This document shows positions 16,178 to 25,494 of a DNA stretch of 35,331 nt, one piece after another. The stretch spans positions 1 to 35,331 of the forward strand of contig JAAWFD010000039.1 of NCBI GenBank assembly GCA_022794615.1. Direction: 5' to 3'. Source of the stretch: Clostridia bacterium (GTDB lineage Bacteria > Bacillota > Clostridia > TANB77 > CAG-508). How positions within the stretch are numbered: position 1 is the first letter of the stretch; each line of letters opens with the position of its first letter. Under the pieces are notes generated by a model, which saw nothing but the letters and a program-made list of their open reading frames with translations, did not search any database and was not told the origin of the DNA. Made by a program: the position numbers and the translations under genes.

Positions 16178-17419
16178 ATGATAATATTAGAACAATTAAT
16201 TTTTAACATAATAGCATTTACGCTATTTGTAATAATATTTTTAAAAATAATACAAAGAAATGATACAAGTTATGTAATATCTTTAATATTAGAGGCAAGT
16301 GGAATAGTATTAAGTTTTTTTCAATTAGTTATAAACGAAAATTTTAATATTGTAGTAAAGATAATAATTTATGTACTAGCAATACTATTACCAGCTATAA
16401 TAATTATATTAGAAAAGCAAAATATTTTGTTTATGGAAATAGTAACAACAATAAGTGTAATGATAAATATGTTATTAGGAAAAAATAAAATTGCGAAAAG
16501 AAAATTAAATAAATTAGTAAGTGCATATCCACAAAGTTATATAGGACATAAATTATTAGCACAGATATATGAAAAAGAAGGTGGAATAAGGAAGGCACTA
16601 GAAGAGTACATACAACTAGTGGATATTAAAAAGACAGATTATAAATCATATTATAAAGTAGCAGAAATATTAAATACGCTAGAGAAGAAAGACGAAGCAG
16701 CAGAAATGCTAAATTTGTTATTACAAAAACAACCTGAAAATAGTGAAGCAACAAAGTTATTAGGAGAAATCTTAATAGAACAGGAAAAATATAAAGAAGC
16801 GGTATATATATATTTAGATGGATTAAAGTATAATCCTACTAATTATGATATGAATTATAATTTAGCCGTAGTATACACAATGCTAAATGACTTCCAAAAT
16901 GCTAAAATGTATTATGAAAAGGCAGCATTTTTAAACACTTTAGAATATAATTCACAATATAGTTTAGCAGAAATAGCATTAATATATAAGGAATTAGAAG
17001 AAGCAGAAAAATATTTCTTAGAAACAAGTCAAAATGAAGAGCTAGAAGCTGATTCGTATTTTGAATTAGCACGAATATCTATAATGAAAGCAGAAAAAGA
17101 AAAAGCTATAAATTATGCAAATTTAGCGATAGAAAGTAACCCAAAGAAGATAGTGGAAAAAATAAGAAATGACTCATTATTTATAACAATAATGACAAAA
17201 ATAAATATACCATTAAACTTAGAAAATATAGAAGAAAAAGAAAGTAAATTAGGCAAGAAAGAGCAAAAAGTAAAAAAGCATTTAGAGGAAACATTCGAGA
17301 TAACAAGACATTTAGGTTACAATAATATAAGAATGAGTAAAAAAGAGCAAAAGACAATAGATGATATAGGAAAAATCCAGGAAGATATAGAAGAAGCAAA
17401 AGAAAGAGAAGAAAACTAA
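16178..17419 (+). CDS. Membrane-anchored tetratricopeptide-repeat protein
   Basis: A 413-residue protein. Residues about 1-100 are hydrophobic and should form three or four membrane helices. Residues about 115-320 form roughly six TPR-like units, for example 'AQIYEKEGGIRKALEEYIQL', 'AEILNTLEKKDEAAEMLNLL', 'GEILIEQEKYKEAVYIYLDG', 'AVVYTMLNDFQNAKMYYEKA' and 'LAEIALIYKELEEAEKYFLE'. The C-terminus is a Lys/Glu-rich soluble tail. TPR domains bind other proteins; the partner here is unknown, perhaps the acidic protein encoded just upstream or an envelope enzyme. It lies between that gene and dpaA in the pth operon. A specific function cannot be read from the sequence. Confidence 0.85.
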   Translation: MIILEQLIFNIIAFTLFVIIFLKIIQRNDTSYVISLILEASGIVLSFFQLVINENFNIVVKIIIYVLAILLPAIIIILEKQNILFMEIVTTISVMINMLLGKNKIAKRKLNKLVSAYPQSYIGHKLLAQIYEKEGGIRKALEEYIQLVDIKKTDYKSYYKVAEILNTLEKKDEAAEMLNLLLQKQPENSEATKLLGEILIEQEKYKEAVYIYLDGLKYNPTNYDMNYNLAVVYTMLNDFQNAKMYYEKAAFLNTLEYNSQYSLAEIALIYKELEEAEKYFLETSQNEELEADSYFELARISIMKAEKEKAINYANLAIESNPKKIVEKIRNDSLFITIMTKINIPLNLENIEEKESKLGKKEQKVKKHLEETFEITRHLGYNNIRMSKKEQKTIDDIGKIQEDIEEAKEREEN

Positions 17420-17484
17420 AAAAATTCATAAAATTCAATACCAATAATATATTTAGAATAATAAATATAGAAGGTAGTGATTTT

Positions 17485-18363
17485 ATGAATTTTTCAATTA
17501 TAGGTGGAGATTTAAGAACAATCAAATTAGCTGAAATGTTAAGCAAAGAAAATGAAGTATACATATATGGATTAGAAGAATCTAATGTATGTGAAAGTAC
17601 AGATATAAGTAAAGAAGAAAAAGATAAAATAAGCAAATGTAAAAGTTTAGAAGAAGTAATACACAAATCCAAAATAATATTAGGACCAATGCCACTATCA
17701 AAAGATGGAGAAAATATTAATGCACCATTTTCTAAAGAAAAAATAAAAATTAAAGAGATTATCGAGAGATTAGATGAAGAAAAAACTTTTATAGCAGGGG
17801 CAATAAAAAAAGATATTTATGAAATTAATAGAAAAATAAAAATAATAGACCTAATGGAAAAAGAAGAATTAACAGTACTAAATACAATAGCAACAGCAGA
17901 GGGAACAATACAAGTAGCAATAGAAAATACCGAAAGAAATATACAAGAAAGTAAGGCTTTAATTTTAGGATTTGGAAGAGTAGCAAAAGTAGTTGCGAAA
18001 AAATTTAAGGCATTAGATGCATACGTTACTTGTGCAGCGAGAAAAGAAGAAGACATGGCATGGATTAAGACTTTAGGGTATGAAGCCACAGATATAAGAA
18101 AAATAGGAGAAAACCTAAAAGACTTTGATATAATTATAAATACAGTTCCGCAAATGATATTGACAAAAAGCGAATTAAGATATATAAATAACAATGCTAT
18201 AGTAATAGATTTAGCTTCAAAACCAGGAGGAGTAGATTTTGATTCAGCAAAAGAATTAAAAATAAAATGCATATGGGCATTAGCACTACCTGGAAAAGTA
18301 TCACCAATAACATCAGCAGAATATATTAAAAATACAATATATAATATTTTAAACAAAGTATAG
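17485..18363 (+). CDS. dpaA: Dipicolinate synthase subunit A
   Basis: A 292-residue Rossmann-type oxidoreductase subunit (SpoVFA). With subunit B it turns the dihydrodipicolinate-pathway intermediate into dipicolinic acid, the spore-core chelator moved by SpoVA. Marks are 'MNFSIIGGDLRTIKLAEML', 'GPMPLSKDGENINAPF', 'LNTIATAEGTIQVAIENT', the nucleotide fold 'ALILGFGRVAKVVAKKF', 'VTCAARKEEDMAW' and 'DLASKPGGVDFDSA'. Length is normal. Unusually dpaB (spoVFB), normally next to it, is absent: uppP follows 45 bases on. Either dpaB is elsewhere or an electron-transfer flavoprotein route serves, as in some clostridia. As part of a housekeeping-type operon it may be expressed more widely than in the mother cell. 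Confidence 0.92.
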   Translation: MNFSIIGGDLRTIKLAEMLSKENEVYIYGLEESNVCESTDISKEEKDKISKCKSLEEVIHKSKIILGPMPLSKDGENINAPFSKEKIKIKEIIERLDEEKTFIAGAIKKDIYEINRKIKIIDLMEKEELTVLNTIATAEGTIQVAIENTERNIQESKALILGFGRVAKVVAKKFKALDAYVTCAARKEEDMAWIKTLGYEATDIRKIGENLKDFDIIINTVPQMILTKSELRYINNNAIVIDLASKPGGVDFDSAKELKIKCIWALALPGKVSPITSAEYIKNTIYNILNKV

Positions 18364-18408
18364 AAAAATAAAACATAAGATAAAACACATATGAATGGAG
18401 GAATAACA

Positions 18409-19209
18409 ATGACAATATTACAATCAATATTTTTAGGGGTAGTACAAGGATTAACAGAATTATTACCAATATCAAGCTCTGCACACCTAAATTTAATACC
18501 TTGGATATTTAATTGGGAGATGCCAGAAAGTTTTGATGTAGCATTACATTTAGGAACTCTACTTGCAATAACATTATTCTTTTTTAAAGATTGGTTACAA
18601 TTAATAAAGGGAGGATATGAGCAAGCTGTAAAAAAGAAAAAATCAACAGAAGGAAGAATATTTTGGTATATAGTTATAGTAACTATTCCAACAGGAATAT
18701 TAAGTTTAATTTTAGATAACTTTTCTGATATGTTATGTGAAAAATTTGGAATAGAAATGCCATTAATAGCTATAGCACTTATTGTATTAGGAATATTATT
18801 GTATTTAGTAGATAAAAAATCAGAGGCAAAAACAAAGTATGAAAATATTACTTTTAAACAATCATTTTTAATAGGAATTTCACAGGCAATAGCTGCTGCA
18901 TTTCCAGGAACATCAAGGTCAGGAATAACTATGACAGTTGCAAGAGCCTTAAAAGTTGATAGGGAAAGTGCTGCAAAATATTCGTTTTTATTGTCAACAC
19001 CAATAATCTTAGCAGCAGTAGTAGTAAGTATTACAAGTATAGAATTAACATTGCAATTCTTCATGGGAGTATTATTTAGCTTTATAGTAGGAATTATAGT
19101 TATTAAGTTCTTATTAAATTACTTGAAGAAAGGTAGTTTTAAGATTTTTGCAATGTATAGAGTTGTATTAGGAATATTTATATTTATTCTATATTTTATT
19201 AGATTATAA
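18409..19209 (+). CDS. uppP: Undecaprenyl-diphosphatase UppP (BacA family)
   Basis: A 266-residue polytopic membrane enzyme that dephosphorylates undecaprenyl pyrophosphate, recycling the lipid carrier for peptidoglycan and other envelope polymers; extra copies give bacitracin resistance. Motifs: 'LGVVQGLTELLPISSSAHL' with the catalytic Glu/Ser region and 'AAAFPGTSRSGITMTVARAL'. About seven to eight membrane helices. I place the start at 18409 (MTILQS), 8 bases after TGGAGG; an in-frame ATG at 18391 would put this ribosome site inside the gene. It closes the pth operon; a large palindrome with a T run follows 42 bases on. Confidence 0.95.
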   Translation: MTILQSIFLGVVQGLTELLPISSSAHLNLIPWIFNWEMPESFDVALHLGTLLAITLFFFKDWLQLIKGGYEQAVKKKKSTEGRIFWYIVIVTIPTGILSLILDNFSDMLCEKFGIEMPLIAIALIVLGILLYLVDKKSEAKTKYENITFKQSFLIGISQAIAAAFPGTSRSGITMTVARALKVDRESAAKYSFLLSTPIILAAVVVSITSIELTLQFFMGVLFSFIVGIIVIKFLLNYLKKGSFKIFAMYRVVLGIFIFILYFIRL

Positions 19210-19251
19210 TATATAGTGATAGTTAATTATATATATTTATTTTTAAAATTT

Positions 19252-19299
19252 AGCTTTTTTTCCAGTGAGCCGGAATTCCTGCTCACTGGGAAAAAAGCT
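19252..19299. repeat. 48-bp palindrome, REP-like copy 2, likely also the uppP terminator
   Basis: AGCTTTTTTTCCAGTGAGCCG pairs outward-in with the right half ending GGGAAAAAAGCT; 22 of 24 positions pair around a GGAATTCC centre. A GTTTTTG run follows on the plus strand and an A/T-rich tail lies on the other side, so it can terminate uppP. Its core is closely related to the element at 4978-5014. The remainder of the 431-bp gap before alaS holds the alaS promoter, a possible hairpin (GTGAAAT...ATTTCAC, near 19516-19551) and no gene. Confidence 0.75.
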
Positions 19300-19442
19300 G
19301 TTTTTGTAAAAAATATATAATATTAGTTAAAGGCGTTATAGAACTATTTTTTAAGTGGTATTGCATTTAAGTAAGATTATACACTTTATAACTAAACTCT
19401 AACATAAAATTAGAAAAAAGTTTCTAGATTTTTTAATAAATC

Positions 19443-19471
19443 TTGCCAAATCCAACAAAGTAAAGTATAAT
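19443..19471 (+). promoter_or_regulatory. Promoter of alaS
   Basis: TTGCCA (19443-19448), 17 bases, TATAAT (19466-19471). It implies an untranslated leader of about 160 bases before alaS. I searched that leader for the T-box signature and did not find it. Confidence 0.7.
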
Positions 19472-19604
19472 TGAAAAGTAAAAAGCAAACGAATAAGACT
19501 ATATTATATAAAGAAGTGAAATGAACGAAAAAAGGTGCAAATAAATTTCACCCATCAAGTCTATGTAAGTTTTTAAAGCTTACAAATTAAAATAGGAGAG
19601 GAGG

Positions 19605-19631
19605 ATATGTTAGTTTTAAAAACTAACATAT
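19605..19631 (+). promoter_or_regulatory. Hairpin between ribosome site and start codon of alaS
   Basis: ATATGTTAGTTTT and AAAACTAACATAT form a perfect stem directly after the ribosome site AGGAGAGGAGG (19594-19604). The alaS ATG is 36 bases after that site, far too distant unless the 27-base hairpin is folded out, which leaves 9 bases. The arm also contains an ATG opening a nine-codon ORF (MLVLKTNIC, stop at 19634), but only 2 bases separate it from the ribosome site. Related hairpins are at 21436, 24828 and 29528. Confidence 0.65.
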
Positions 19632-19640
19632 GCTAGGAAA

Positions 19641-21398
19641 ATGAAAGCTATAGAAATAAGAAATAAATATTTAAATTATTTTAAAAGAAATGGTCATAAA
19701 ATAATACCATCAGCACCATTAATTCCAGAAAACGACCCATCAGTATTATTTAACACAGCAGGAATGCAACCATTAGTACCATATCTATTAGGAGAAAAAC
19801 ATCCAGAAGGAACAAGATTAACAGACTACCAAAAATGTGTAAGAACAAACGATATAGATGAAGTAGGGGACAATAGACATTTAACATATTTTGAAATGTT
19901 AGGAAACTGGTCATTAGGAGATTACTTCAAAGAAGAAGCAATAAAAATGAGTTATGAATTCTTAACAAAAGAATTAGGAATACCAGTAGAAAAACTATCA
20001 GTAACTTGTTTTGCAGGAGATAAGGACTGCGAAAGAGATGAAACAACAGCAGAATGTTGGAAAAAAGTAGGAATACCAGAAGAAAGAATATATTATTTTG
20101 GAAAAGATGATAACTGGTGGATAGCAGGAAACGAAGGACCATGTGGACCAGATACAGAAATGTTTTATGATACAGGAAAGCCAAAATGTTCTGAAGGATG
20201 TAATCCATCATGTGGATGTGGAAAATATGTAGAAATATGGAATAATGTGTTTATGGAATTCTACAAAAGCAAGGATGGAAAATACACAAAGCTATCACAA
20301 AAAAATGTAGATACAGGTTTAGGGCTAGAAAGAATGACAATGTTATTACAAGGAAAGAAAACACCTTTTGAAACAGAATTATTCGCACCAGTAATGGAAA
20401 AATTAGAAGAGTTACAAAAAGTAGATAGTATATCAAGTAGAAGAATAGTAGCAGAACATTTGCGTTCAAGTATGATGATAATAAGTGATGGAGGAAGACC
20501 AAGTAATATAGATAGAGGATATGTATTAAGAAGACTAATAAGAAGAATGATAAGACATATCAACAAGTTACAAATATCATTAGAAGAATTAACAAATTTA
20601 ATAGAATTAAATATAGAAGCATTAAAAGAAATGTATCCAGAATTAGAAATAAATAAAGAAACAATAAAAAGTGTAATTTTAGAAGAAAAAGACAAGTTTG
20701 TAAAAACACTTGAGCATGGAGAAAAAGAATTCATAAAAGAAATGAATAAATTAAAAGAAGAAGGAAAAGCTAAATTAGAAGGAAAAGTAGTATTTAAGCT
20801 ATATGACACATATGGATTTCCACCTGAAGTAACAGAAGATTTAGCAAAAGAAAATGAACTAGAGATAGACAAAGAAGAATTTGAAAAGTTATATAAAGAA
20901 CACCAAGAATTATCAAGACAAGGAGCAGAGCAAAAATTCAAAGGTGGATTAGCAGACCAAAATGAACAAACAATAGCATATCATACAGCAACACACTTAC
21001 TACATCAAGCATTAAAAACAGTATTAGGAGAACATGTAAAACAAAGTGGGTCAAATATAACACAAGAAAGATTAAGATTTGACTTTACACATCCACAAAA
21101 AATGACACCAGAGGAAATAAAACAAGTAGAGGACTTAGTAAATGAGCAAATCAAGAGAGATTTAAAGGTAGTATGTGAAGAAATGACATATGATGAAGCA
21201 AAAGCGTCAGGAGCGATAGGACTATTTACAAACAAATATGGAGAAAAAGTAAAAGTATATACAATAGGTAATTTCAGCAAAGAAATATGTGGAGGACCTC
21301 ATGTAGAACATACAGGAGATATGGGAATATTCAAAATAAAGAAGGAAGAATCAAGTTCATCAGGAATAAGAAGAATAAAAGCTGTACTTATAAAATAA
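19641..21398 (+). CDS. alaS: Alanyl-tRNA synthetase, short form without C-terminal domain
   Basis: A 585-residue class II synthetase charging tRNA-Ala. The catalytic core has 'FNTAGMQPLVPYLLG', 'RHLTYFEMLGNWSLGDYFKEEAI', 'GPCGPDTEMFYD' and 'VDTGLGLERM', with a Cys-rich insert 'KPKCSEGCNPSCGCGKYVEIWN'. The tRNA-recognition helices follow (SSRRIVAEHLRSSMMIISDG...RGYVLRRLIRRMIRH). The editing domain keeps its zinc ligands, HTATH (448-452) and CGGPH (550-554). The protein ends just after this domain, so the coiled coil and DHHA1/C-Ala domain of the usual enzyme (about 870 residues) are missing. No frameshift or downstream remnant is visible, so it is a natural compact form. The start has a hairpin between ribosome site and ATG. 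Confidence 0.94.
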   Translation: MKAIEIRNKYLNYFKRNGHKIIPSAPLIPENDPSVLFNTAGMQPLVPYLLGEKHPEGTRLTDYQKCVRTNDIDEVGDNRHLTYFEMLGNWSLGDYFKEEAIKMSYEFLTKELGIPVEKLSVTCFAGDKDCERDETTAECWKKVGIPEERIYYFGKDDNWWIAGNEGPCGPDTEMFYDTGKPKCSEGCNPSCGCGKYVEIWNNVFMEFYKSKDGKYTKLSQKNVDTGLGLERMTMLLQGKKTPFETELFAPVMEKLEELQKVDSISSRRIVAEHLRSSMMIISDGGRPSNIDRGYVLRRLIRRMIRHINKLQISLEELTNLIELNIEALKEMYPELEINKETIKSVILEEKDKFVKTLEHGEKEFIKEMNKLKEEGKAKLEGKVVFKLYDTYGFPPEVTEDLAKENELEIDKEEFEKLYKEHQELSRQGAEQKFKGGLADQNEQTIAYHTATHLLHQALKTVLGEHVKQSGSNITQERLRFDFTHPQKMTPEEIKQVEDLVNEQIKRDLKVVCEEMTYDEAKASGAIGLFTNKYGEKVKVYTIGNFSKEICGGPHVEHTGDMGIFKIKKEESSSSGIRRIKAVLIK

Positions 21399-21435
21399 TA
21401 TATATTATAGGGAAAAGTAAATTAAAGAAAGGAGA

Positions 21436-21462
21436 AGATGTCAGCTTTGAAAGCTAACATCT
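21436..21462 (+). promoter_or_regulatory. Hairpin between ribosome site and start codon of the HIT gene
   Basis: AGATGTCAGCTTT (21436-21448) and AAAGCTAACATCT (21450-21462) pair with one mismatch, directly behind AAAGGAG (21428-21434). The preferred HIT start at 21474 has no ribosome site of its own; folding out the hairpin leaves about 12 bases. The stem resembles the one before alaS. Confidence 0.6.
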
Positions 21463-21473
21463 GCTATAAAAAA

Positions 21474-21818
21474 ATGGAAGAATGCATATTTTGTAAAATG
21501 GTAAAAGGCGAAGTACCAATAAATAAAGTATATGAAGATGAAGAAATAATTGCATTTTATGATATAAATCCAGCAACGCCAATACACATATTAGTAATAC
21601 CTAAAAAACATATAGACTGTGTGGCACATATGGATAAACAAGATGAGTCATTAATAGGAAAAATTTATGGAGTAATAAACAAAATAGCTGAAGAAAAAGG
21701 ATTTAAAGAAAAAGGATTTAGAGTAATAGTAAATTCAGGAAAAGATAGTGGTCAAGAAGTAATGCATTTACATTTTCACGTTCTTGCTGGAACGAAAATG
21801 GGAGACAAAATAGTATAA
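21474..21818 (+). CDS. HIT-family nucleotide-binding hydrolase
   Basis: A histidine-triad protein of 114 residues: 'MEECIFCKMVKGEVPINKVYEDEEIIAFYDINPATPIHILVIPKKHI' and the triad 'QEVMHLHFHVLAG'. These small cytosolic proteins hydrolyse phosphoramidates and acyl-adenylates such as AMP-lysine. Homologues begin at 'MEECIFCK', so I choose 21474. An in-frame ATG at 21438 would add MSALKANICYKK but has only 3 bases to the ribosome site, and it lies in the hairpin. It follows alaS closely. The physiological substrate is not evident. Confidence 0.9.
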   Translation: MEECIFCKMVKGEVPINKVYEDEEIIAFYDINPATPIHILVIPKKHIDCVAHMDKQDESLIGKIYGVINKIAEEKGFKEKGFRVIVNSGKDSGQEVMHLHFHVLAGTKMGDKIV

Positions 21819-21904
21819 GAAATAACAAATATTAGAAATACAATGTGTATAATAAATAGAGTTTATAATCACAATTATAATATTAATAATAAATTATAAA
21901 AATA

Positions 21905-21933
21905 TTGCAGAATAATGTAAAAAATGGTATAAT
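21905..21933 (+). promoter_or_regulatory. Promoter of the sortase gene
   Basis: TTGCAG (21905-21910), 17 bases, then TATAAT (21928-21933) preceded by TGG (extended -10), about 40 bases before the start. Confidence 0.65.
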
Positions 21934-21974
21934 AAAATATAGGATAAAACGGAGTCAAAAGAGGAGGTAATAAT

Positions 21975-22655
21975 ATGTATGAAAAAAGTAAATATAGCAA
22001 TTTTTTAACAATATTATTAGTAGTAATAATTATAGCTGTAATAGGATTAATAGTCTTCTTTAGTTACAGAGTATATACAAAATATGCAAATGAGCAAGAA
22101 GCAAGTAAATTTGTGAGTAATTTTGGACAAGAAATAAAACCATCTGACAAAGATGATAAAGATAATAATAATCCAGGAGCAATAGATGATGACCCATTAA
22201 GTAATGTAGAAACAATAGAAACAGAAGGGTCATCAGGAAAGAAACAAACATATCAAGGATTTGAAGTAATAGGAACAATAGAAATACCAAAAATTAAATT
22301 GGCATATCCAATAATAGCAGAGCCATCAAGGTCAGCAATAGAAAAATCTGTAGCTATGTTATATGGACCTGGACCAAATCAACCAGGAAATACTGTAATA
22401 ATAGGACATAATTATAGAAATGGACAATTCTTTTCAAATAATAAAAAATTAGCAATAGGAGACAAAATATACATAACAGATTTAACAGGAAAAAAATTAA
22501 CATACACGATATATAATAAATTTGAAACAGAATCTAATGATACAGACTTTATGGTAAGAAATACAAATGGAGCAAGAGAAATTTCATTACAAACATGTAC
22601 AGATGATGGAACATATAGATTAATTATAGTAGCTAAATGTGATTTAGATAAATAA
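21975..22655 (+). CDS. Class D-like sortase
   Basis: A 226-residue membrane-anchored transpeptidase that links surface proteins to the cell wall. One N-terminal membrane helix (about 10-32) is followed by an Asp/Asn/Gly-rich linker (about 55-90) and the sortase barrel starting 'VIGTIEIPKIKLAYPI'. Catalytic residues: H145 (VIIGHNYRNG), C208 (SLQTCTDDG, in place of the TLxTC motif) and R215 (YRLIIVAKC). The signature without large insertions fits class D. It is a single gene with its own promoter and terminator; no LPxTG substrate or pilus gene is next to it, so it may act on substrates encoded elsewhere, as a housekeeping or spore-related sortase. Confidence 0.88.
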   Translation: MYEKSKYSNFLTILLVVIIIAVIGLIVFFSYRVYTKYANEQEASKFVSNFGQEIKPSDKDDKDNNNPGAIDDDPLSNVETIETEGSSGKKQTYQGFEVIGTIEIPKIKLAYPIIAEPSRSAIEKSVAMLYGPGPNQPGNTVIIGHNYRNGQFFSNNKKLAIGDKIYITDLTGKKLTYTIYNKFETESNDTDFMVRNTNGAREISLQTCTDDGTYRLIIVAKCDLDK

Positions 22656-22700
22656 AATATATGAACAAAATAATGTAAAATCAAAAAGATACTAATATTT

Positions 22701-22753
22701 AATCCAAGTGGGATATTTAAAAAAATAAGAAAAACACCCACTTGGATTTTTTT
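22701..22753 (+). terminator. Terminator after the sortase gene
   Basis: AATCCAAGTGGG (22701-22712) pairs perfectly with CCCACTTGGATT (22737-22748), followed by a run of T. The loop is 24 bases. It lies just before ligA. Confidence 0.8.
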
Positions 22754-22776
22754 AATTTATTATGAAAGGATGATAG

Positions 22777-24789
<2,013 letters not shown>

Positions 24790-24827
24790 CTTATATGATT
24801 AGTTTGAATAAAATTAAAATGCAAAGA

Positions 24828-24854
24828 AGATGTCAGCTTTGCAAGTTTACATCT
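24828..24854 (+). repeat. Hairpin related to the alaS and HIT elements
   Basis: AGATGTCAGCTTT (24828-24840), identical to the left arm of the element at 21436, pairs imperfectly with AAGTTTACATCT (24843-24854). Here it lies upstream of the ribosome site of the 84-residue ORF, not between that site and the start. Confidence 0.5.
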
Positions 24855-24882
24855 TCTAAAAACTGTGAAAGGGATGAATTAA

Positions 24883-25137
24883 ATGGAAGGATATACTTTT
24901 GAGAAAATGTGGCTAGATTTGCAAAATGGTTATCAAATATATTACACATACGTACGAAATAGGTATGTGTTGTTTAAGACAGCTAAAAATTGTTATACGC
25001 AAAAATTATTGACAGATAATCCTAAAAATCCACAGCCTAAAATGTCTATGCTAACATTAAAAAGAGTGAAAGAGATTTTTCCTTATATGGAAGATATTGA
25101 GTATAAGGTAGGAACATCTGAGATAGAACATTTGTAA
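24883..25137 (+). CDS. Small protein of unknown function, 84 residues
   Basis: The start follows GAAAGGG at 9 bases. The product (MEGYTFEKMWLDLQNGYQIYYTYVRNRYVLFKT...) is rich in Tyr and Lys and has no membrane segment or motif I recognise. The layout suggests a small alpha/beta domain with two strands (YQIYYTYVRNRYVLFKTAK) and C-terminal helices. It lies after ligA behind the hairpin described above. A good ribosome site and regular codon use support a real gene. Confidence 0.65.
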   Translation: MEGYTFEKMWLDLQNGYQIYYTYVRNRYVLFKTAKNCYTQKLLTDNPKNPQPKMSMLTLKRVKEIFPYMEDIEYKVGTSEIEHL

Positions 25138-25175
25138 ACATTGATATGAGCGAGTTTGGTAAATAAAATGAAAAC

Positions 25176-25253
25176 ATGAAATTTTATAAAAAACTTGAAA
25201 AAACGATCAATTTTATTAAAAGAGTAAAAAATGATAGCCTAGCTGGTAGGTAG
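25176..25253 (+). other. 25-codon ORF resembling the start of a YihY/BrkB membrane protein, possible remnant
   Basis: ATG at 25176 opens 'MKFYKKLEKTINFIKRVKND', continuing SLAGR and then TAG. It recalls the cytoplasmic N-terminus of YihY/BrkB-family proteins, in which 'NFIKRVKNDSLAG' would lead into the first membrane helix, but nothing similar continues in any frame. There is no good ribosome site. It could be the stump of a deleted gene or chance. It lies in the 357-bp gap before the ORF6N gene, which otherwise contains only the terminator at 25309. Confidence 0.2.
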
Positions 25254-25308
25254 GGAATATGTCCATTGACATAGCTAAAATAAAAAATTTAATATGCCGA
25301 TTACAGGA

Positions 25309-25342
25309 ATAGAGTGTTATAAAAATAGCACTTTATTTTTTT
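25309..25342 (+). terminator. Terminator upstream of the ORF6N gene
   Basis: ATAGAGTGTTAT and ATAGCACTTTAT form a 12-bp stem with two G-T pairs and a 4-base loop, followed by a T run. Confidence 0.6.
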
Positions 25343-25494
25343 AGATTTGCACAAAATTGAATTTTAAAGTTTTAATATAAAAGCTAATAGATTTACAGGT
25401 ACAAATAAATGAAGTAAAAGATTTAGAAATTCAATATGAAATATTAAAAGAAGAAATAAAAAAACTTATATATACAATAAGAGGAAAACAAGTA

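Noticed and set aside
19607..19636. Leader peptide MLVLKTNIC before alaS
   Set aside because: Only 2 bases separate its ATG from the ribosome site and it coincides with the hairpin arm; more likely a by-product of the hairpin. Kept only as a note.
19472..19640. Possible T-box riboswitch in the alaS leader
   Set aside because: The leader is about 160 bases and has a GTGAAAT/ATTTCAC hairpin and a GGTG, but no T-box sequence (AGGGTGGNACCGCG-like) and no antiterminator/terminator pair.
25176..25253. YihY/BrkB pseudogene
   Set aside because: Only about 23 residues look similar and nothing continues in any frame, so I list it only as a low-confidence remnant.
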